This document shows positions 35,289-44,855 of a stretch of 56,967 nucleotides of DNA, one piece after another (the stretch's first letter is position 1; every line of letters begins with the position of its first letter). This DNA is from Saprospiraceae bacterium. GTDB taxonomy: Bacteria > Bacteroidota > Bacteroidia > Chitinophagales > Saprospiraceae. The notes under the pieces are model-generated. The model was not told the origin of the DNA. It saw nothing but the letters and a program-made list of their open reading frames with translations, and searched no databases. The position numbers and the translations under genes were made by a program. The stretch lies in the NCBI GenBank assembly GCA_020848995.1, contig JADLHA010000020.1, positions 1 to 56,967 on the forward strand. The letters run 5' to 3'.

Positions 35289-36671
35289 TCAGAAATCGAA
35301 ATTCAGCGAAATTCCATAAGATGTTCGCTGCTGTTCTCCGAGAACGAGGAGGCGGCTTCCGTCCGGGCGCGCCAGGATGATGGCTCTGGGGGCGTGGTCG
35401 TAAAGCATCCGGTAGTAAATGGAGATTGAAAAATGGTCATCTACCCCAATGTCGAGTGAACTGTGCAGGTCAATAAAATAATCTTCTCGAACGTCTGTTA
35501 GCACTCCGTCGGAAATTGTCTGGTAGCGGGACTCAATCGGAAACTTGATGAAGGGATAAATTTTGAGTTTATAACGGTCTTGTGGACGCCACACAAGGCC
35601 GGGCCGTATCTCCCAACGCAAAACATTCGTCGGCAGAAAGATATAGCTGATGGCCGTGTCGGTGCCATCGATGGAAAGGGTCCGGTTGAGACTGGCCTGC
35701 TCGAGTTCGTAAAATGCCCCGACGAGCAGCGACAGTTTGAATTTACTGTATTGCTTGCGGTTGGAAACGAGGAATCGCGAACGTGCGCGGGCGATGGCAT
35801 CGAGATCACCATGGCTCATCTGAAGGATATTGCGCAAGGGATCGCAGCCCTCGAGGCAACGCAACAGGTCGTCGCCGTGCCGGGAATAACTGGGTTTGCG
35901 GGTCATGTCGTCGCGATTGCGCCTTCCCGTAGCGGTCATCGCACGTGAGTAGAGGCTCATGGTCAAACCACCGCCGATTTCGTAGCGGTGGTCGATGCCC
36001 AAATAGCCATCGCTGAACCGCTTGGCAAAAACGTAGTTCTCAAGCCAGAGTCCGCTGGATGCCATCGGCTGATCCCGTCTGGACTCGGCTCTCCGGATTT
36101 TACGGGATAACTTATCGTCACCGGGCTTGGAGGCCATCGCCTGCTGCAGGTGCTCCAGTTTGCGCTGGTATTTTAACCGCCTTTCCACGGGATCGGGGCG
36201 GTAGGGATGAAAGTCTAAGGAGATGTCAAAGTCGGATACATTTTCCTGGAAACTGCCACCCTTGAGTTGCATTTGCAGACTGGTCGAGACGTCGAGCTCG
36301 TAGGGATACAATCCCTGGTCCATGCCTACACCGGCTTCAAGCCGGAACAAATCGTCGGAAGCCGTTTCATTGCCACTGAATGCAAAATGCCCCTTGCCGT
36401 TGAGACGGTGCTCCTGTTCCACGTAGCGGTTGAGGTCGTCGAGCAGCTGGTAGACTTCGTCGATAAAGCGCAGGTCTTCCGGATGGAGGGTATCCCGTCC
36501 GGGAGCGCTAAGGGTGCGGACCCGCTTCAGCTGCATGTCCCGGTAAAATTGGCTGAATTCACCGTCGGTGATCTGCGCCGCCGCCGGCTGTAAGACAAGG
36601 GCAATGCAGGCCAATACGGCGAGAGCAGGGCCCCAAGGACCTGCGCATCTCCCAAGCACGCTGCTGACCAT
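35289..36671 (-). CDS. Probable outer-membrane beta-barrel protein, unknown family
   Basis: The 460-residue protein has a signal peptide (GPALAVLACIALVLQPAAAQ). A helical, charged region follows (about 100-210, with RKLEHLQQAMASKPGDDKLS), and then many amphipathic strands, ending SYGISLNFDF with a C-terminal phenylalanine as in outer-membrane barrels. The family is not recognised. A pair of cysteines (CLEGC) lies near residue 275. It lies upstream of DUF4286 and downstream of the glycosyltransferase, all on the minus strand. Confidence 0.6.
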   Translation of the reverse strand: MVSSVLGRCAGPWGPALAVLACIALVLQPAAAQITDGEFSQFYRDMQLKRVRTLSAPGRDTLHPEDLRFIDEVYQLLDDLNRYVEQEHRLNGKGHFAFSGNETASDDLFRLEAGVGMDQGLYPYELDVSTSLQMQLKGGSFQENVSDFDISLDFHPYRPDPVERRLKYQRKLEHLQQAMASKPGDDKLSRKIRRAESRRDQPMASSGLWLENYVFAKRFSDGYLGIDHRYEIGGGLTMSLYSRAMTATGRRNRDDMTRKPSYSRHGDDLLRCLEGCDPLRNILQMSHGDLDAIARARSRFLVSNRKQYSKFKLSLLVGAFYELEQASLNRTLSIDGTDTAISYIFLPTNVLRWEIRPGLVWRPQDRYKLKIYPFIKFPIESRYQTISDGVLTDVREDYFIDLHSSLDIGVDDHFSISIYYRMLYDHAPRAIILARPDGSRLLVLGEQQRTSYGISLNFDF

Positions 36672-36715
36672 GTCCGGTTTGCAGCAAAGTCTTTGCCAAA
36701 TTGAACGGAAGACGG

Positions 36716-37828
36716 TTATTGGCAGGAAGAAATGCCCGCGAGCCGGAAGTACAGTTCGTGAAGATCTTCGGCATTCCGGCGGTCGTCATGGTATTTTTCC
36801 ACGTAAGCCCGGCTGTCTTTTCCTGATTGGTGCCGCAGTTCGCCGCTCGACAGCAGCGGACCAAGTACTTCGCTCAGGTCATCCGGGCTGGCCCGGTGGA
36901 TGGGCAGGTCCGCCGGGTAATCTTTGCCGATGACCGGATTGATGTACCCCACTACCGGTTTCCCGTACGCCATGGCTTCAACGGCCGCTGTGCCGTGCAT
37001 ACCGGCAATAAACTGGTCGAGAAACAAGTCGCAGCGACGCACCCATTCGAGGGCCTCCTCCTTGGCCATGTCGTGGAGTAAGCGGAAATCAAAGTCATGT
37101 TCGCGCTGCAGCCGCGCGACAGCCTCCATGACGTAGGTTGTACCTTTCGCTCCAGTCTTTGAAGCGGAGTGAACAACTAACGGACGTTTGTTCGTTGGAG
37201 AAGGGTAATGGGGTTTAAACCGGTCGAGTCCAACGAGCTGGTATATGCGGTGCCTTTTAGGAAACAATGCCGGATCGATGTAATGCCCCATGCCGATGAA
37301 TTCGAGCGGCAGAAAGCCAAGGCGGTGAAAGGCTTGCTGCGTAGTACGCGAACGGTGCGCGGATTCAAAACGGTATTCGTATTGACCCGACTCCACCTCG
37401 CGACGGTAGTAAGGGTTGATGGCCTTGTCGGTATCCGGATTGCGGATCTCCGAACCGCACCAGATCACCAAACCTTTTTTGCCGGATTTACGCACCAGAT
37501 CAGCCTCAACGGGGATACGAACAAATGGCAGGTAATTGAAGTCCCAATACCACTGTACAATGTCGGCCCAGGCGAGCTCGCGCCGGAGGATGTTGCGATA
37601 ATGAAGCCACGCCGAAGCCCGGCGAAGGGGATTGCGGCTGAGCAGTCCCGCCGGTAGGGGCTTGCAGTGCTGGGAAGGCACCATTTTGTTGACGTGCGTG
37701 GTAAAGGCGTGGACCTCGATGTCGTCGAAATTCCGCAGCAGGGCCTCCGCACGGAAATCCATGTCCTGCGATACGTTGTGTGGCAGCATCAGGATACGCA
37801 GCCGCCTGCGCCCCGCAGCTCCGGTCAT
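36716..37828 (-). CDS. Glycosyltransferase, GT4/GT-B-like
   Basis: The 370-residue protein has a GT-B outline. The N-terminal RILMLPHNVSQDMDFRAEAL and WADIVQWYWDFNYLPF belong to the acceptor domain. The C-terminal domain has PLVVHSASKTGAKGTTYVME, RCDLFLDQFIAGMHGTAAVE, where the EAMAYGKPVVGY motif provides the donor-sugar glutamate, and a final YVEKYHDDRRNAEDLHELY. It transfers a sugar from a nucleotide donor; acceptor unknown. The start ATG overlaps the ompH stop by 4 bases (ATGA). One copy of the dispersed palindrome lies within, read as TNKRPL. Confidence 0.75.
   Translation of the reverse strand: MTGAAGRRRLRILMLPHNVSQDMDFRAEALLRNFDDIEVHAFTTHVNKMVPSQHCKPLPAGLLSRNPLRRASAWLHYRNILRRELAWADIVQWYWDFNYLPFVRIPVEADLVRKSGKKGLVIWCGSEIRNPDTDKAINPYYRREVESGQYEYRFESAHRSRTTQQAFHRLGFLPLEFIGMGHYIDPALFPKRHRIYQLVGLDRFKPHYPSPTNKRPLVVHSASKTGAKGTTYVMEAVARLQREHDFDFRLLHDMAKEEALEWVRRCDLFLDQFIAGMHGTAAVEAMAYGKPVVGYINPVIGKDYPADLPIHRASPDDLSEVLGPLLSSGELRHQSGKDSRAYVEKYHDDRRNAEDLHELYFRLAGISSCQ
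37180..37191. repeat. Dispersed palindrome, copy 7, inside the glycosyltransferase gene
   Basis: ACGGACGTTTGT, one mismatch from the core, within AACTAACGGACGTTTGTTCG. Read in the minus-strand gene it gives TNKRPLVV. Confidence 0.55.
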
Positions 37829-38409
37829 TTGTATTGAGCGTTCAATCCCTCGACCATGTCGCTGGTGATGTCGAGGCTGGGATCCCAGTAGAAAATGTTG
37901 CCGTCGCGGGCTACACTGAAGATGTACCGGTATTTCCCTGAAGCGTTGTACTCGCGGAGGAAGGCGATGACCTTTTTGTGCAGGGCTTCGTTGAACTCTG
38001 CCGTTTCTGCCGCAAAGCGCGTCGAGAGGTCCTCCTTTCGCTGCATCAGGTCCTGCTCCAGGCCCGCAAGCCGCTTCTGGGCACTTTCCATCTCGTTGCG
38101 CGTCATGTTCTCTGCATTTTTCTGTAGCGTTTGAAATTCCCGGCGAAGCTGGTCCTCCTTGCCTTTGAGCTCATTGAGCATAGCCTCCTGCTTCTCTTTG
38201 AAATCCGATTCTGATTTCTTGAAAAAATTCAGCTTCGGCAGAAGGCTGTCCGAATTGAAATAGGCCACCTCGAAGGATCCGGTATCCCCCGGAACCTGGG
38301 AAGATCCAGGGGGGGGCGACGCCTGCCGCTGAAGCTGGCGGTTTTGAATGAACAGGAACAGCAAGCCTGCAAGCGCAATCCCGTGAAGGATCCAATTCAG
38401 ATTTTTCAT
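37825..38409 (-). CDS. OmpH/Skp family periplasmic chaperone-like protein
   Basis: The 194-residue protein has one N-terminal membrane segment or uncleaved signal (WILHGIALAGLLFLFIQ), a proline-rich linker, and the Skp/OmpH domain. VAYFNSDSLLPKLNFFKKSE is the conserved first strand, a long charged coiled coil covers about residues 65-140, and IFSVARDGNIFYWDPSLDIT ends it. Skp-type proteins hold unfolded outer-membrane proteins. The linker is encoded by an 8-base homopolymer C run on its coding strand (38309-38316 as G on the plus strand). It overlaps the glycosyltransferase start. Confidence 0.85.
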   Translation of the reverse strand: MKNLNWILHGIALAGLLFLFIQNRQLQRQASPPPGSSQVPGDTGSFEVAYFNSDSLLPKLNFFKKSESDFKEKQEAMLNELKGKEDQLRREFQTLQKNAENMTRNEMESAQKRLAGLEQDLMQRKEDLSTRFAAETAEFNEALHKKVIAFLREYNASGKYRYIFSVARDGNIFYWDPSLDITSDMVEGLNAQYK

Positions 38410-38452
38410 TGCTCGGAATTTGAATGAGTGATCACAATATGATCCATTATGA

Positions 38453-38464
38453 ACAAACGTTTGT
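38453..38464. repeat. Dispersed palindrome, copy 8 (perfect)
   Basis: ACAAACGTTTGT is a perfect palindrome, extended to 14 bp as AACAAACGTTTGTT, followed by AGTACTA. It lies between the ompH start and the asnS stop codon (38472-38470). Confidence 0.8.
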
Positions 38465-38469
38465 TAGTA

Positions 38470-39903
38470 CTAAAATTCTGCATTGCCCGGGAATCGCGGG
38501 AAGGGAATGACGTCCCGCACATTGGTCATGCCGGTAACAAAAAGGGCCAGCCGCTCAAAGCCCAATCCAAAACCGGCATGGGGGCAAGTCCCGAAGCGCC
38601 GCGTGTCAAGGTACCAGTACATCTCGTCGGCCGGAATGTTCATTTCCTGCATTCGCCGGAGCAGCACATCGTATCGCTCCTCGCGCTGGGACCCGCCAAC
38701 GATCTCCCCGATACCGGGAAACAGGATGTCCATAGCGGCAACGGTCCGGCCATCATCGTTCTGCCGCATGTAGAAGGCCTTGATCTCCTTCGGATAGTCC
38801 GTTAGAATGACGGGCTTCCGGAAATGCTTTTCCACCAGGAAGCGCTCGTGCTCAGATTGCAGGTCTACGCCCCAGCGGTCGACCGGATACTGGAATTTCC
38901 CTTTTTTGTTGGGGGTGGAGTTGCGCAAAATCTCGATGGCCTCCGAATAGCTCAGGCGTTCAAAAGGGTGCTCGAGGCAAAAGCGGAGGCGTTCCTCAAG
39001 TGGAAATTCGGAGCGCTCCGACTGGGGTTTTTGTTTTTCCTCCTCTGCCTCGCGACGTCCTAAAAATTCGAGGTCTTCAGGACATTGCTCCATGACCTTG
39101 CGGATGATGGACTTCAGAAGGTCCTCTGCGAGATCCATGTTGTCTTTCAGGTCGGCAAAAGCAACTTCGGGCTCGATCATCCAGAATTCTGCGAGGTGTC
39201 GGGGCGTATTCGAATTTTCCGCACGGAAGGTGGGCCCAAACGTGTACACTTGTCCCAGCGCCGTTGCCGCGAGTTCCGCCTCGAGCTGTCCCGAAACCGT
39301 CAGGTGCGTGCGCCGCCCGAAAAAATCCTTTGCAAAGTTTATGTTTCCATCTTCGCCTCGCGGTATGTTGTTGAGGTCCAGAGTCGTTACCTGAAACATT
39401 TCGCCTGCACCCTCGGCATCCGAACCGGTGATGATCGGCGCGTTCAGGTAATAAAATCCCCTCTGGTGAAAAAACTCATGAATGGCAAAGGCCAGACTGT
39501 GGCGGATGCGCGAAATGGCGCTGAACGTGTTGGTGCGAAACCTTAGGTGCGCAATCTGACGCAGGAATTCCAGACTATGCTTTTTGGGTTGCAGCGGATA
39601 CGCCGAAGCGTCGCAATCGCCTAATATCTCCCAACCGGAAACGACGAGTTCTACGCGCTGACCACTGCCCGAAGAAGCAACCAGCTTGCCAGATGCGCGC
39701 AGCGAAGCGCCAACGGTCACTCTTCTCAGCTGTTCTTCGGATGCGTGTTCAGGATCGATCACCAACTGGATGTTGGAAATCGTCGAGCCATCGTTTAGAG
39801 CAATGAAGCGGTTGTTCCGGAACGCCCGCACCCAGCCCATGACCGCCAGTTCCTGGTCGTTGGGGTCCATGCGCAAGAGCTCTGCCACTATTTTTCGCCG
39901 CAT
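38470..39903 (-). CDS. asnS: Asparaginyl-tRNA synthetase
   Basis: The 477-residue protein has an N-terminal OB anticodon-binding domain ([20 protein letters not shown]) and a class II core. Motif 2 is near [22 protein letters not shown] and motif 3 is [15 protein letters not shown]. Asparaginyl features ([18 protein letters not shown]-like [13 protein letters not shown] end) favour AsnRS over AspRS and LysRS. It charges tRNA-Asn. The start at 39903 opens the OB domain; the 31 codons upstream in frame look non-coding. It lies 67 bases after batD on the same strand. Confidence 0.95.
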   Translation of the reverse strand: MRRKIVAELLRMDPNDQELAVMGWVRAFRNNRFIALNDGSTISNIQLVIDPEHASEEQLRRVTVGASLRASGKLVASSGSGQRVELVVSGWEILGDCDASAYPLQPKKHSLEFLRQIAHLRFRTNTFSAISRIRHSLAFAIHEFFHQRGFYYLNAPIITGSDAEGAGEMFQVTTLDLNNIPRGEDGNINFAKDFFGRRTHLTVSGQLEAELAATALGQVYTFGPTFRAENSNTPRHLAEFWMIEPEVAFADLKDNMDLAEDLLKSIIRKVMEQCPEDLEFLGRREAEEEKQKPQSERSEFPLEERLRFCLEHPFERLSYSEAIEILRNSTPNKKGKFQYPVDRWGVDLQSEHERFLVEKHFRKPVILTDYPKEIKAFYMRQNDDGRTVAAMDILFPGIGEIVGGSQREERYDVLLRRMQEMNIPADEMYWYLDTRRFGTCPHAGFGLGFERLALFVTGMTNVRDVIPFPRFPGNAEF

Positions 39904-39970
39904 AGTGTTTTTTGTTGAGCCGCAAAGATAGGCAATGAATTGGGGCGCAGAACCGGACTTTCCCATCGGA

Positions 39971-41572
39971 TTACAAGCTGCGAAGTGCAGCTGCAAGAGC
40001 CGAGATGCGATCGTCGTTCAGCGTACCGGAATATTTCGCCGACTCATAATCGGCCAGCCATTGCAATAGGGCCCGCGCCCGCTCAGAGGGAAGCTCCTGA
40101 TGCAAAGCCATCTTCAGGGAATATAGTTTACCGTCGTGCATACCTTGGCGGGTAAGCTCCGAAGCCACGCGCACAAACTCCGACTCAAGCGCATCAGGAG
40201 AGGATTCCCCTTTGGCTGGAGGGGGCCCTTTGACCCATCTCCGGGAAGCGCTTCGACGGAATTTGAACAGGATTCCCAGGCACAATGCGGCAAGGGGCAA
40301 AGCACAAAAAAAGGTAAAGCCCGGTTGCGCGGTCAGCAGAGGGCTCCCATTCAACTCCTGACCCAGGGGCATGAGTCCGGGTAGCGGGTTTACATCCCGA
40401 CCGGTATCGGTTCTGGCATCGGTTTGAGCAACCTGTATGCGAATGCTGTCGCCCAGACTCTTGTATTGCCCTTTCTCAGGGTCAAAATAGACAAAGGAAG
40501 GTCGAACGACAAAACTGCCTGTCGCCCTGGGTATGAGCAGGTATTCCCAGCTACCGCGTTGTTCATAGACGGGCTCGTCGCGCAACTTGGAAATTTCGGA
40601 AACGCGCGATTCCGTCAGTTCAAAGGAACTGTCGCGCCTGATCAGGTCGACTTTCATGCCTTTGAAATGGGCATTTCCCGAAATCCTGAAACGCAGAAGT
40701 ATGGCGTCGTTTAGCGAGTAATGCACTGCCGGGGTGTCCATTTCCAGTTGTATGCTGCCAACGGCCCCGGAAAAATGTTCCGGTACCGGAAGTGGGAGTT
40801 CTTTAACCAACAATGACACGGGATTGGAGGCCACGCTTTCGATTTGGCGGTGAAAAAAGGCGTGGAGTTTCAGCCCGAAAGGGTCTTCCTCACCTCGAAC
40901 GACCCGGTAAACGATCGGTTCAATTTCCAGGGTTCCCGTCTGGATCGGAAAAATGGCAGTTCTCGACAACACGCGCGTGAAGTATTCCCTCCCCTGGTAA
41001 ACTTCCCGCAGGGTCGGGCGGTGCAATAAATTGACCGGAAAACGGTGAAAGGCATCCAACGAAGGCCGGGAGCCGGCTTCAATGTCCTCAATACCAACCC
41101 GGGTGTACAAGGTGTAAGTAAGCAGACATTGCTCCCCGGCATAGGCTTCCTGCTTGTCGATTTCCGCCCGCACAAAAATATCCGGAGCATTGGAGGATCC
41201 TTCCCTGGCTTTTACCACTTCCAGATGGAGAGCTTGGGTCTGCAGCCATTTGCCATTTACCCATATGCGGGCCGGAGCCAGCTTGAACGATCCACTCCGG
41301 GTGGCCATCAGCACATAGACATAGGCTTGGCTGGAGGAATGCCTCCCGTTGACAATGGAAGTTTGGATGGAGCGGGAAGGTCCCGAAACGACTTGAAATG
41401 GGCCGAAGTCTGGCGCCTGGAACCGGTGACCTTCCGCCTGGAAAAGCCGAAAACTCACCCGGAATGTAGAGCCTTCCAGGACGCGTTGGGCATCGGTTTC
41501 TGCAATAAACCGGACTTCCTGAGCGGCAGCGGCACCCGCCAGAAGGAGCACCAGCCACAACCAACGCGTCAT
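39971..41572 (-). CDS. batD: BatD family protein (full length)
   Basis: The 533-residue protein has a signal peptide ([17 protein letters not shown]) and tandem Ig-like BatD domains ([60 protein letters not shown]). A membrane helix follows near residue 425 ([18 protein letters not shown]) and then a cytoplasmic helical tail. BatD belongs to the Bacteroides aerotolerance operon and is thought to work with BatA/BatB and MoxR at the membrane in stress tolerance. Its start overlaps the short BatD stop by 4 bases (ATGA). Confidence 0.85.
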   Translation of the reverse strand: MTRWLWLVLLLAGAAAAQEVRFIAETDAQRVLEGSTFRVSFRLFQAEGHRFQAPDFGPFQVVSGPSRSIQTSIVNGRHSSSQAYVYVLMATRSGSFKLAPARIWVNGKWLQTQALHLEVVKAREGSSNAPDIFVRAEIDKQEAYAGEQCLLTYTLYTRVGIEDIEAGSRPSLDAFHRFPVNLLHRPTLREVYQGREYFTRVLSRTAIFPIQTGTLEIEPIVYRVVRGEEDPFGLKLHAFFHRQIESVASNPVSLLVKELPLPVPEHFSGAVGSIQLEMDTPAVHYSLNDAILLRFRISGNAHFKGMKVDLIRRDSSFELTESRVSEISKLRDEPVYEQRGSWEYLLIPRATGSFVVRPSFVYFDPEKGQYKSLGDSIRIQVAQTDARTDTGRDVNPLPGLMPLGQELNGSPLLTAQPGFTFFCALPLAALCLGILFKFRRSASRRWVKGPPPAKGESSPDALESEFVRVASELTRQGMHDGKLYSLKMALHQELPSERARALLQWLADYESAKYSGTLNDDRISALAAALRSL

Positions 41573-42039
41573 AGGCGTAAAGGCTTGCGTTTGGTCTTTT
41601 TGGGTGTTTCCGGAAGGCGGTCTTCAAAGTATTTGCTCTCCTCCCGGTTCTTAGGATATTGCCGGATTCCGTCGGGGTTGGGAAGGACGATCACCTCCAC
41701 ACTGGGGGTCTTCATTTCTCCTTCTGCATTAACCAGGAGGGCAGGTCCAATGGTGTACACCCCCGCAGCCGGTGCTTCCAGCGCATAACTGTAAGTACTG
41801 CTCTGGCTGACTTCGCCGTTGATGATGGTGTAACTGGAGGAGGTGTTGGGTCCAGCCACCACCTGCCAGCCTTCAAAATTGGGGGGGGTAAAGCGACCCT
41901 GGCCGTTGCGAACCTCAAAACGCACCTCGAGGTAATTGCCGAGGAGCAGACTGTCCGAACTCAGGCTAATGTCGAATTTGACATCCTGAGCAGCCAATCC
42001 GGCAGCCCAAAGGGAAAAAACAATGGCAGCTATTTTCAT
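41569..42039 (-). CDS. Short BatD-like protein, one Ig-like domain
   Basis: The 156-residue protein has a signal peptide (KIAAIVFSLWAAGLAAQD) and one domain that parallels the first BatD domain: SLLLGNYLEVRFEVRNGQ, RFTPPNFEGWQVVAGPNTSS, then ALEAPAAGVYTIGPALL. It ends in a basic tail ([11 protein letters not shown]) and lacks the later domains and membrane helix. The start is the ATG at 42039; the TTG three codons earlier is unlikely. It may be a separate duplicate or have split off from BatD. An 8-G run (41881-41888, plus strand) lies in its coding sequence at FTPPNF. Confidence 0.75.
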   Translation of the reverse strand: MKIAAIVFSLWAAGLAAQDVKFDISLSSDSLLLGNYLEVRFEVRNGQGRFTPPNFEGWQVVAGPNTSSSYTIINGEVSQSSTYSYALEAPAAGVYTIGPALLVNAEGEMKTPSVEVIVLPNPDGIRQYPKNREESKYFEDRLPETPKKTKRKPLRL

Positions 42040-42173
42040 GGATCTCAAAAAGGTTCAAATTTTTAAAAAACAAATGCAGGCAGACTTTGGTTCGAACGGC
42101 TCTCTTGCAACAAATGCCTAAGGTCCCTATACAAAAGAGTGGCTGGCACCATGGTCATGAAGGCTTGCATAAT

Positions 42174-42866
42174 TTACCAGGGTTTGCCGGTGTGAGATCC
42201 GGGTGATTGGGATTTCTGAAGTTTCCGGCGGGTCATTTGGTCCTGGCGTTCTACTAGCCTGAAGAGCTGTTCCATCTGGTCTGCCCCAAGGTTTGGGTCC
42301 TGCGATTCTTTCCCCGGGGTGTTTGTGGACCGCGGATGGCTTTGGCGGTGTTCCCCACTCCCTGAAGGAGGGGGCTCGTTTTTTGAAGGCTCGTTGGGCT
42401 TGGGTGAAGGGGGTGCAGACCGCGGTTTCTGAGACTGTTGCAACAACAACTTGCGCCTGGCAAGGGCATAATTGGCTCGAGCATCTGCGTCTTCGGGATT
42501 TCGCACGAGGGCATCCCGGAAGGCGTCAGCACTCTGTGCGTAGTCGCCCGACCTGAAATGGGCATTTCCGAGGTTGTAATAGGCCCTGGATTCTTGCAGC
42601 GCATCCCCTGCGGAGCTCAGGCTTTTGCGGTAATATTCGGCGGCTTCCCCTGTGCGCCCCTGCAGGTAAAGGCTGTTTCCGGTGTTGTAGTGCGTTTTAA
42701 ACCCGGGCTTCCACTCTCCTGCTTTGCGGTAGCATTCCTCTGCTTCTGCAAATGCAGAATCCCGGTACAGCGCATCGCCCTTGCGGAGGAAATGACCGGC
42801 GTCCTGCGAGCGCAAAATACTAACAAACGTTAGTATAAAAACGGCAATGGCGTTAGCTGTTTTCAT
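42174..42866 (-). CDS. batC: BatC, TPR-repeat protein
   Basis: The 230-residue protein has a signal peptide (TANAIAVFILTFVSILRSQ) and about three to four tetratricopeptide repeats between residues 28 and 145, for example ALYRDSAFAEAEECYRKAGE and SRAYYNLGNAHFRSGDYAQS. A proline/serine-rich, low-complexity tail and a final helical segment (LFRLVERQDQMTRRKLQ) follow. It is a periplasmic scaffold of the Bat complex. It overlaps the batB stop by 4 bases. A dispersed palindrome is read in frame within the signal peptide as LTFVSI. A 134-base gap separates it from the short BatD. Confidence 0.8.
   Translation of the reverse strand: MKTANAIAVFILTFVSILRSQDAGHFLRKGDALYRDSAFAEAEECYRKAGEWKPGFKTHYNTGNSLYLQGRTGEAAEYYRKSLSSAGDALQESRAYYNLGNAHFRSGDYAQSADAFRDALVRNPEDADARANYALARRKLLLQQSQKPRSAPPSPKPNEPSKNEPPPSGSGEHRQSHPRSTNTPGKESQDPNLGADQMEQLFRLVERQDQMTRRKLQKSQSPGSHTGKPW
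42823..42834. repeat. Dispersed palindrome, copy 9, inside batC
   Basis: ACAAACGTTAGT in the 18-bp TACTAACAAACGTTAGTA with perfect 7-bp arms, the closest match to copy 1 in the window. Confidence 0.75.
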
Positions 42867-43846
42867 ACATTCCTCCGGCAAAAATAACTGTCGACAAAAA
42901 GCAGACAGCAGGCAATGAACAGAAAATACTGAAAGTAAGAGCGATAGTCGCTGAACGACTGGTAGGCAGCTTCCGCGCGCGCCAGGGCGTCGAATTTTTT
43001 TCGGAGCCGGTCGAAGTTGTCTTGTCCGTCGGCCATCTCGAGCAGTTCACCACCGCCATCTTTAGCCAGCGCGGCCAACAATTCCCGGTCGGGACGCGTC
43101 TGGACGGGTTTCCCATATTCATCCGCAAGAACGCCTCCACCGGGCAGTGGAACCCTTCCCCCCGTTTCCGTTCCGACGGGCAGGGTGAAAAGACTGATTC
43201 CGGTCTTGCGCAAGTTGGCCAGCTGGTCACCGGCACCCCCCTCGTGGTCCTCGCCATCGCTCACGAGGAGTACGACTTTATGGTGCCCCTGCTCGTTTGC
43301 AAACGATTTTTCTGCAAGGGATAGGGCTTCTGCAATTCCGGTTCCCGGAGTTCCGAGTTGATCGGGTGTCAGGGTGCTCACCATCTGGTAAACGGTGGAA
43401 AGGTCGGTCGTGAGGGGTGTGTGAAGGTAAGCACGTCCGGCAAAACTGATGAGCCCCATGCGCTCCGAAGGAAAACGCTCGATAAATTGCCTGATCCAGA
43501 GCTTAGAGCGCGAAAGCCGGTCCGGTTTGATGTCTTCGCAAAGCATGCTCGCGGATGCGTCGAGAACAATGAAGACATCGACGTTGCGCGAGCGAACGCT
43601 GTCGACCTTTTTGCCAAATTGCGGATTGGCCAGCGCGATGATTCCGAGTAGGGCAACCGCAAGGAAACTGGCGAATCGCCAGCGGGTTCGGTGTCCGTTG
43701 GAAAGGAGGTATTTTTTCGGAACCCCGGCAGAGCCAAGTGCGGCAAGCTTGCGGTCCGATGCGCGACGGGCATTCATCAAAAGGAGGGCCATCAGCGGGA
43801 GGAGGGCGAGCAGATAGAACTGGGAGCTTGCTTCAAACCGGAACAT
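42863..43846 (-). CDS. batB: BatB, VWA-domain membrane protein
   Basis: The 327-residue protein has two N-terminal membrane helices (YLLALLPLMALLLM; RFASFLAVALLGIIALAN), a von Willebrand A domain (about 90-280) with an intact metal-ion site, VFIVLDASASMLCEDI (DxSxS), and a C-terminal membrane helix (YFLFIACCLLFVDSYF). BatA and BatB are paired VWA proteins of the aerotolerance operon. It begins one base after the batA stop and overlaps batC by 4 bases. Confidence 0.9.
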   Translation of the reverse strand: MFRFEASSQFYLLALLPLMALLLMNARRASDRKLAALGSAGVPKKYLLSNGHRTRWRFASFLAVALLGIIALANPQFGKKVDSVRSRNVDVFIVLDASASMLCEDIKPDRLSRSKLWIRQFIERFPSERMGLISFAGRAYLHTPLTTDLSTVYQMVSTLTPDQLGTPGTGIAEALSLAEKSFANEQGHHKVVLLVSDGEDHEGGAGDQLANLRKTGISLFTLPVGTETGGRVPLPGGGVLADEYGKPVQTRPDRELLAALAKDGGGELLEMADGQDNFDRLRKKFDALARAEAAYQSFSDYRSYFQYFLFIACCLLFVDSYFCRRNV

Positions 43847-43847
43847 A

Positions 43848-44855
43848 TCAGCAGAGGGTTCTCAAGGTGGTGAATCTCAGTATCCATTCAACGGCGAGCA
43901 GGGCAAGGGCCATCCATATCAGTGGGCGGAACCCTTCTGCATAGCGCTTGATGTAGCGGATCTCTACCCTGGTTTTCTCGAGGCGGTCGATCTCTGCGTA
44001 GATCTCTGCAAGTTTTGCGGCGTTGGTTGCGCGATAGTACTGACCGCCGGTTGACTGACTCACCTGGCGCAGGAGATTTTCGTCGATGTTGACGGGGGCC
44101 ATTCCAAATAAGTATTCGCCGTCTGCGCTGCGACCAACCGGAGACCATGCTTCTCCATTGCTGCCTACACCGATTGCGTAAACTTTTACACTGAACTTCT
44201 TGGCCAGTTCCGTTGCCACTCCTGGGGAGATGTCTCCTGCGTTATTGACCCCGTCCGTGATGAGGATGATCACCTTGCTGCGTGCCGAATCGCTGCGCAG
44301 GCGGTTTACAGCGGAGGCAATGCCCATTCCTATGGCCGTGCCGTCCTCGAGCATGCCACATTTCAATTCCTGCAACAGCGCTGCAAGTGCGTCATGGTCT
44401 GTAGTTAACGGACATTGAGTGAACGCCTCACCTGAAAATGCCGTTAACCCGATGCGGTCGTATGGCCGTTTGGAGGCGAACTCCTGCGCAACGGCCTTGC
44501 TGACTTCGAGCCGGTTGGGTTGAAAATCCTGACTCAACATCGATGACGACAGGTCCATGACGAGAAAGATGGCGATGCCTTCGGCATTGAGCTTTTCCTC
44601 GCGCAGCAGCCAGCGCGGCCGGGCCAGCGCCAGTACAAAAAGTACAAATACTAACAAACGTACGTAAGGTAAGCCCTGCAGACAGCGCACGCGCCAAGTC
44701 ACTGCAGGAGGAATTCCACCCAGAGCCGGGAAAAACAGAGCGTTTTCTGTAGCAGGTCCGTGGCGGTGAAGGCGCACAAAGAGCCAGGGTACGAGTACCA
44801 GCAGGATGAGCATCAGGGGAGATGCCCAGGTGAGCCGTTCCCAGATCACTTCCAT
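43848..44855 (-). CDS. batA: BatA, VWA-domain membrane protein
   Basis: The 335-residue protein has the same layout as BatB: membrane helices (PLMLILLVLVPWLFV; LLVFVLFVLALARP), a VWA domain with IFLVMDLSSSMLSQDF (DxSxS metal site), and a C-terminal helix (PLIWMALALLAVEWIL). It overlaps the preceding Bat-type gene by 10 bases. One dispersed palindrome is read in frame as VRLLV in the second membrane helix. Separation of BatA from BatB follows gene order. Confidence 0.9.
   Translation of the reverse strand: MEVIWERLTWASPLMLILLVLVPWLFVRLHRHGPATENALFFPALGGIPPAVTWRVRCLQGLPYVRLLVFVLFVLALARPRWLLREEKLNAEGIAIFLVMDLSSSMLSQDFQPNRLEVSKAVAQEFASKRPYDRIGLTAFSGEAFTQCPLTTDHDALAALLQELKCGMLEDGTAIGMGIASAVNRLRSDSARSKVIILITDGVNNAGDISPGVATELAKKFSVKVYAIGVGSNGEAWSPVGRSADGEYLFGMAPVNIDENLLRQVSQSTGGQYYRATNAAKLAEIYAEIDRLEKTRVEIRYIKRYAEGFRPLIWMALALLAVEWILRFTTLRTLC
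44654..44665. repeat. Dispersed palindrome, copy 10, inside batA
   Basis: ACAAACGTACGT, one mismatch, within TACTAACAAACGTACGTA. Confidence 0.6.

Noticed and set aside
38453-38464. parS site for chromosome partitioning
   Set aside because: It differs from the TGTTTCACGTGAAACA consensus at most positions, and copies are too many and too widely spread.
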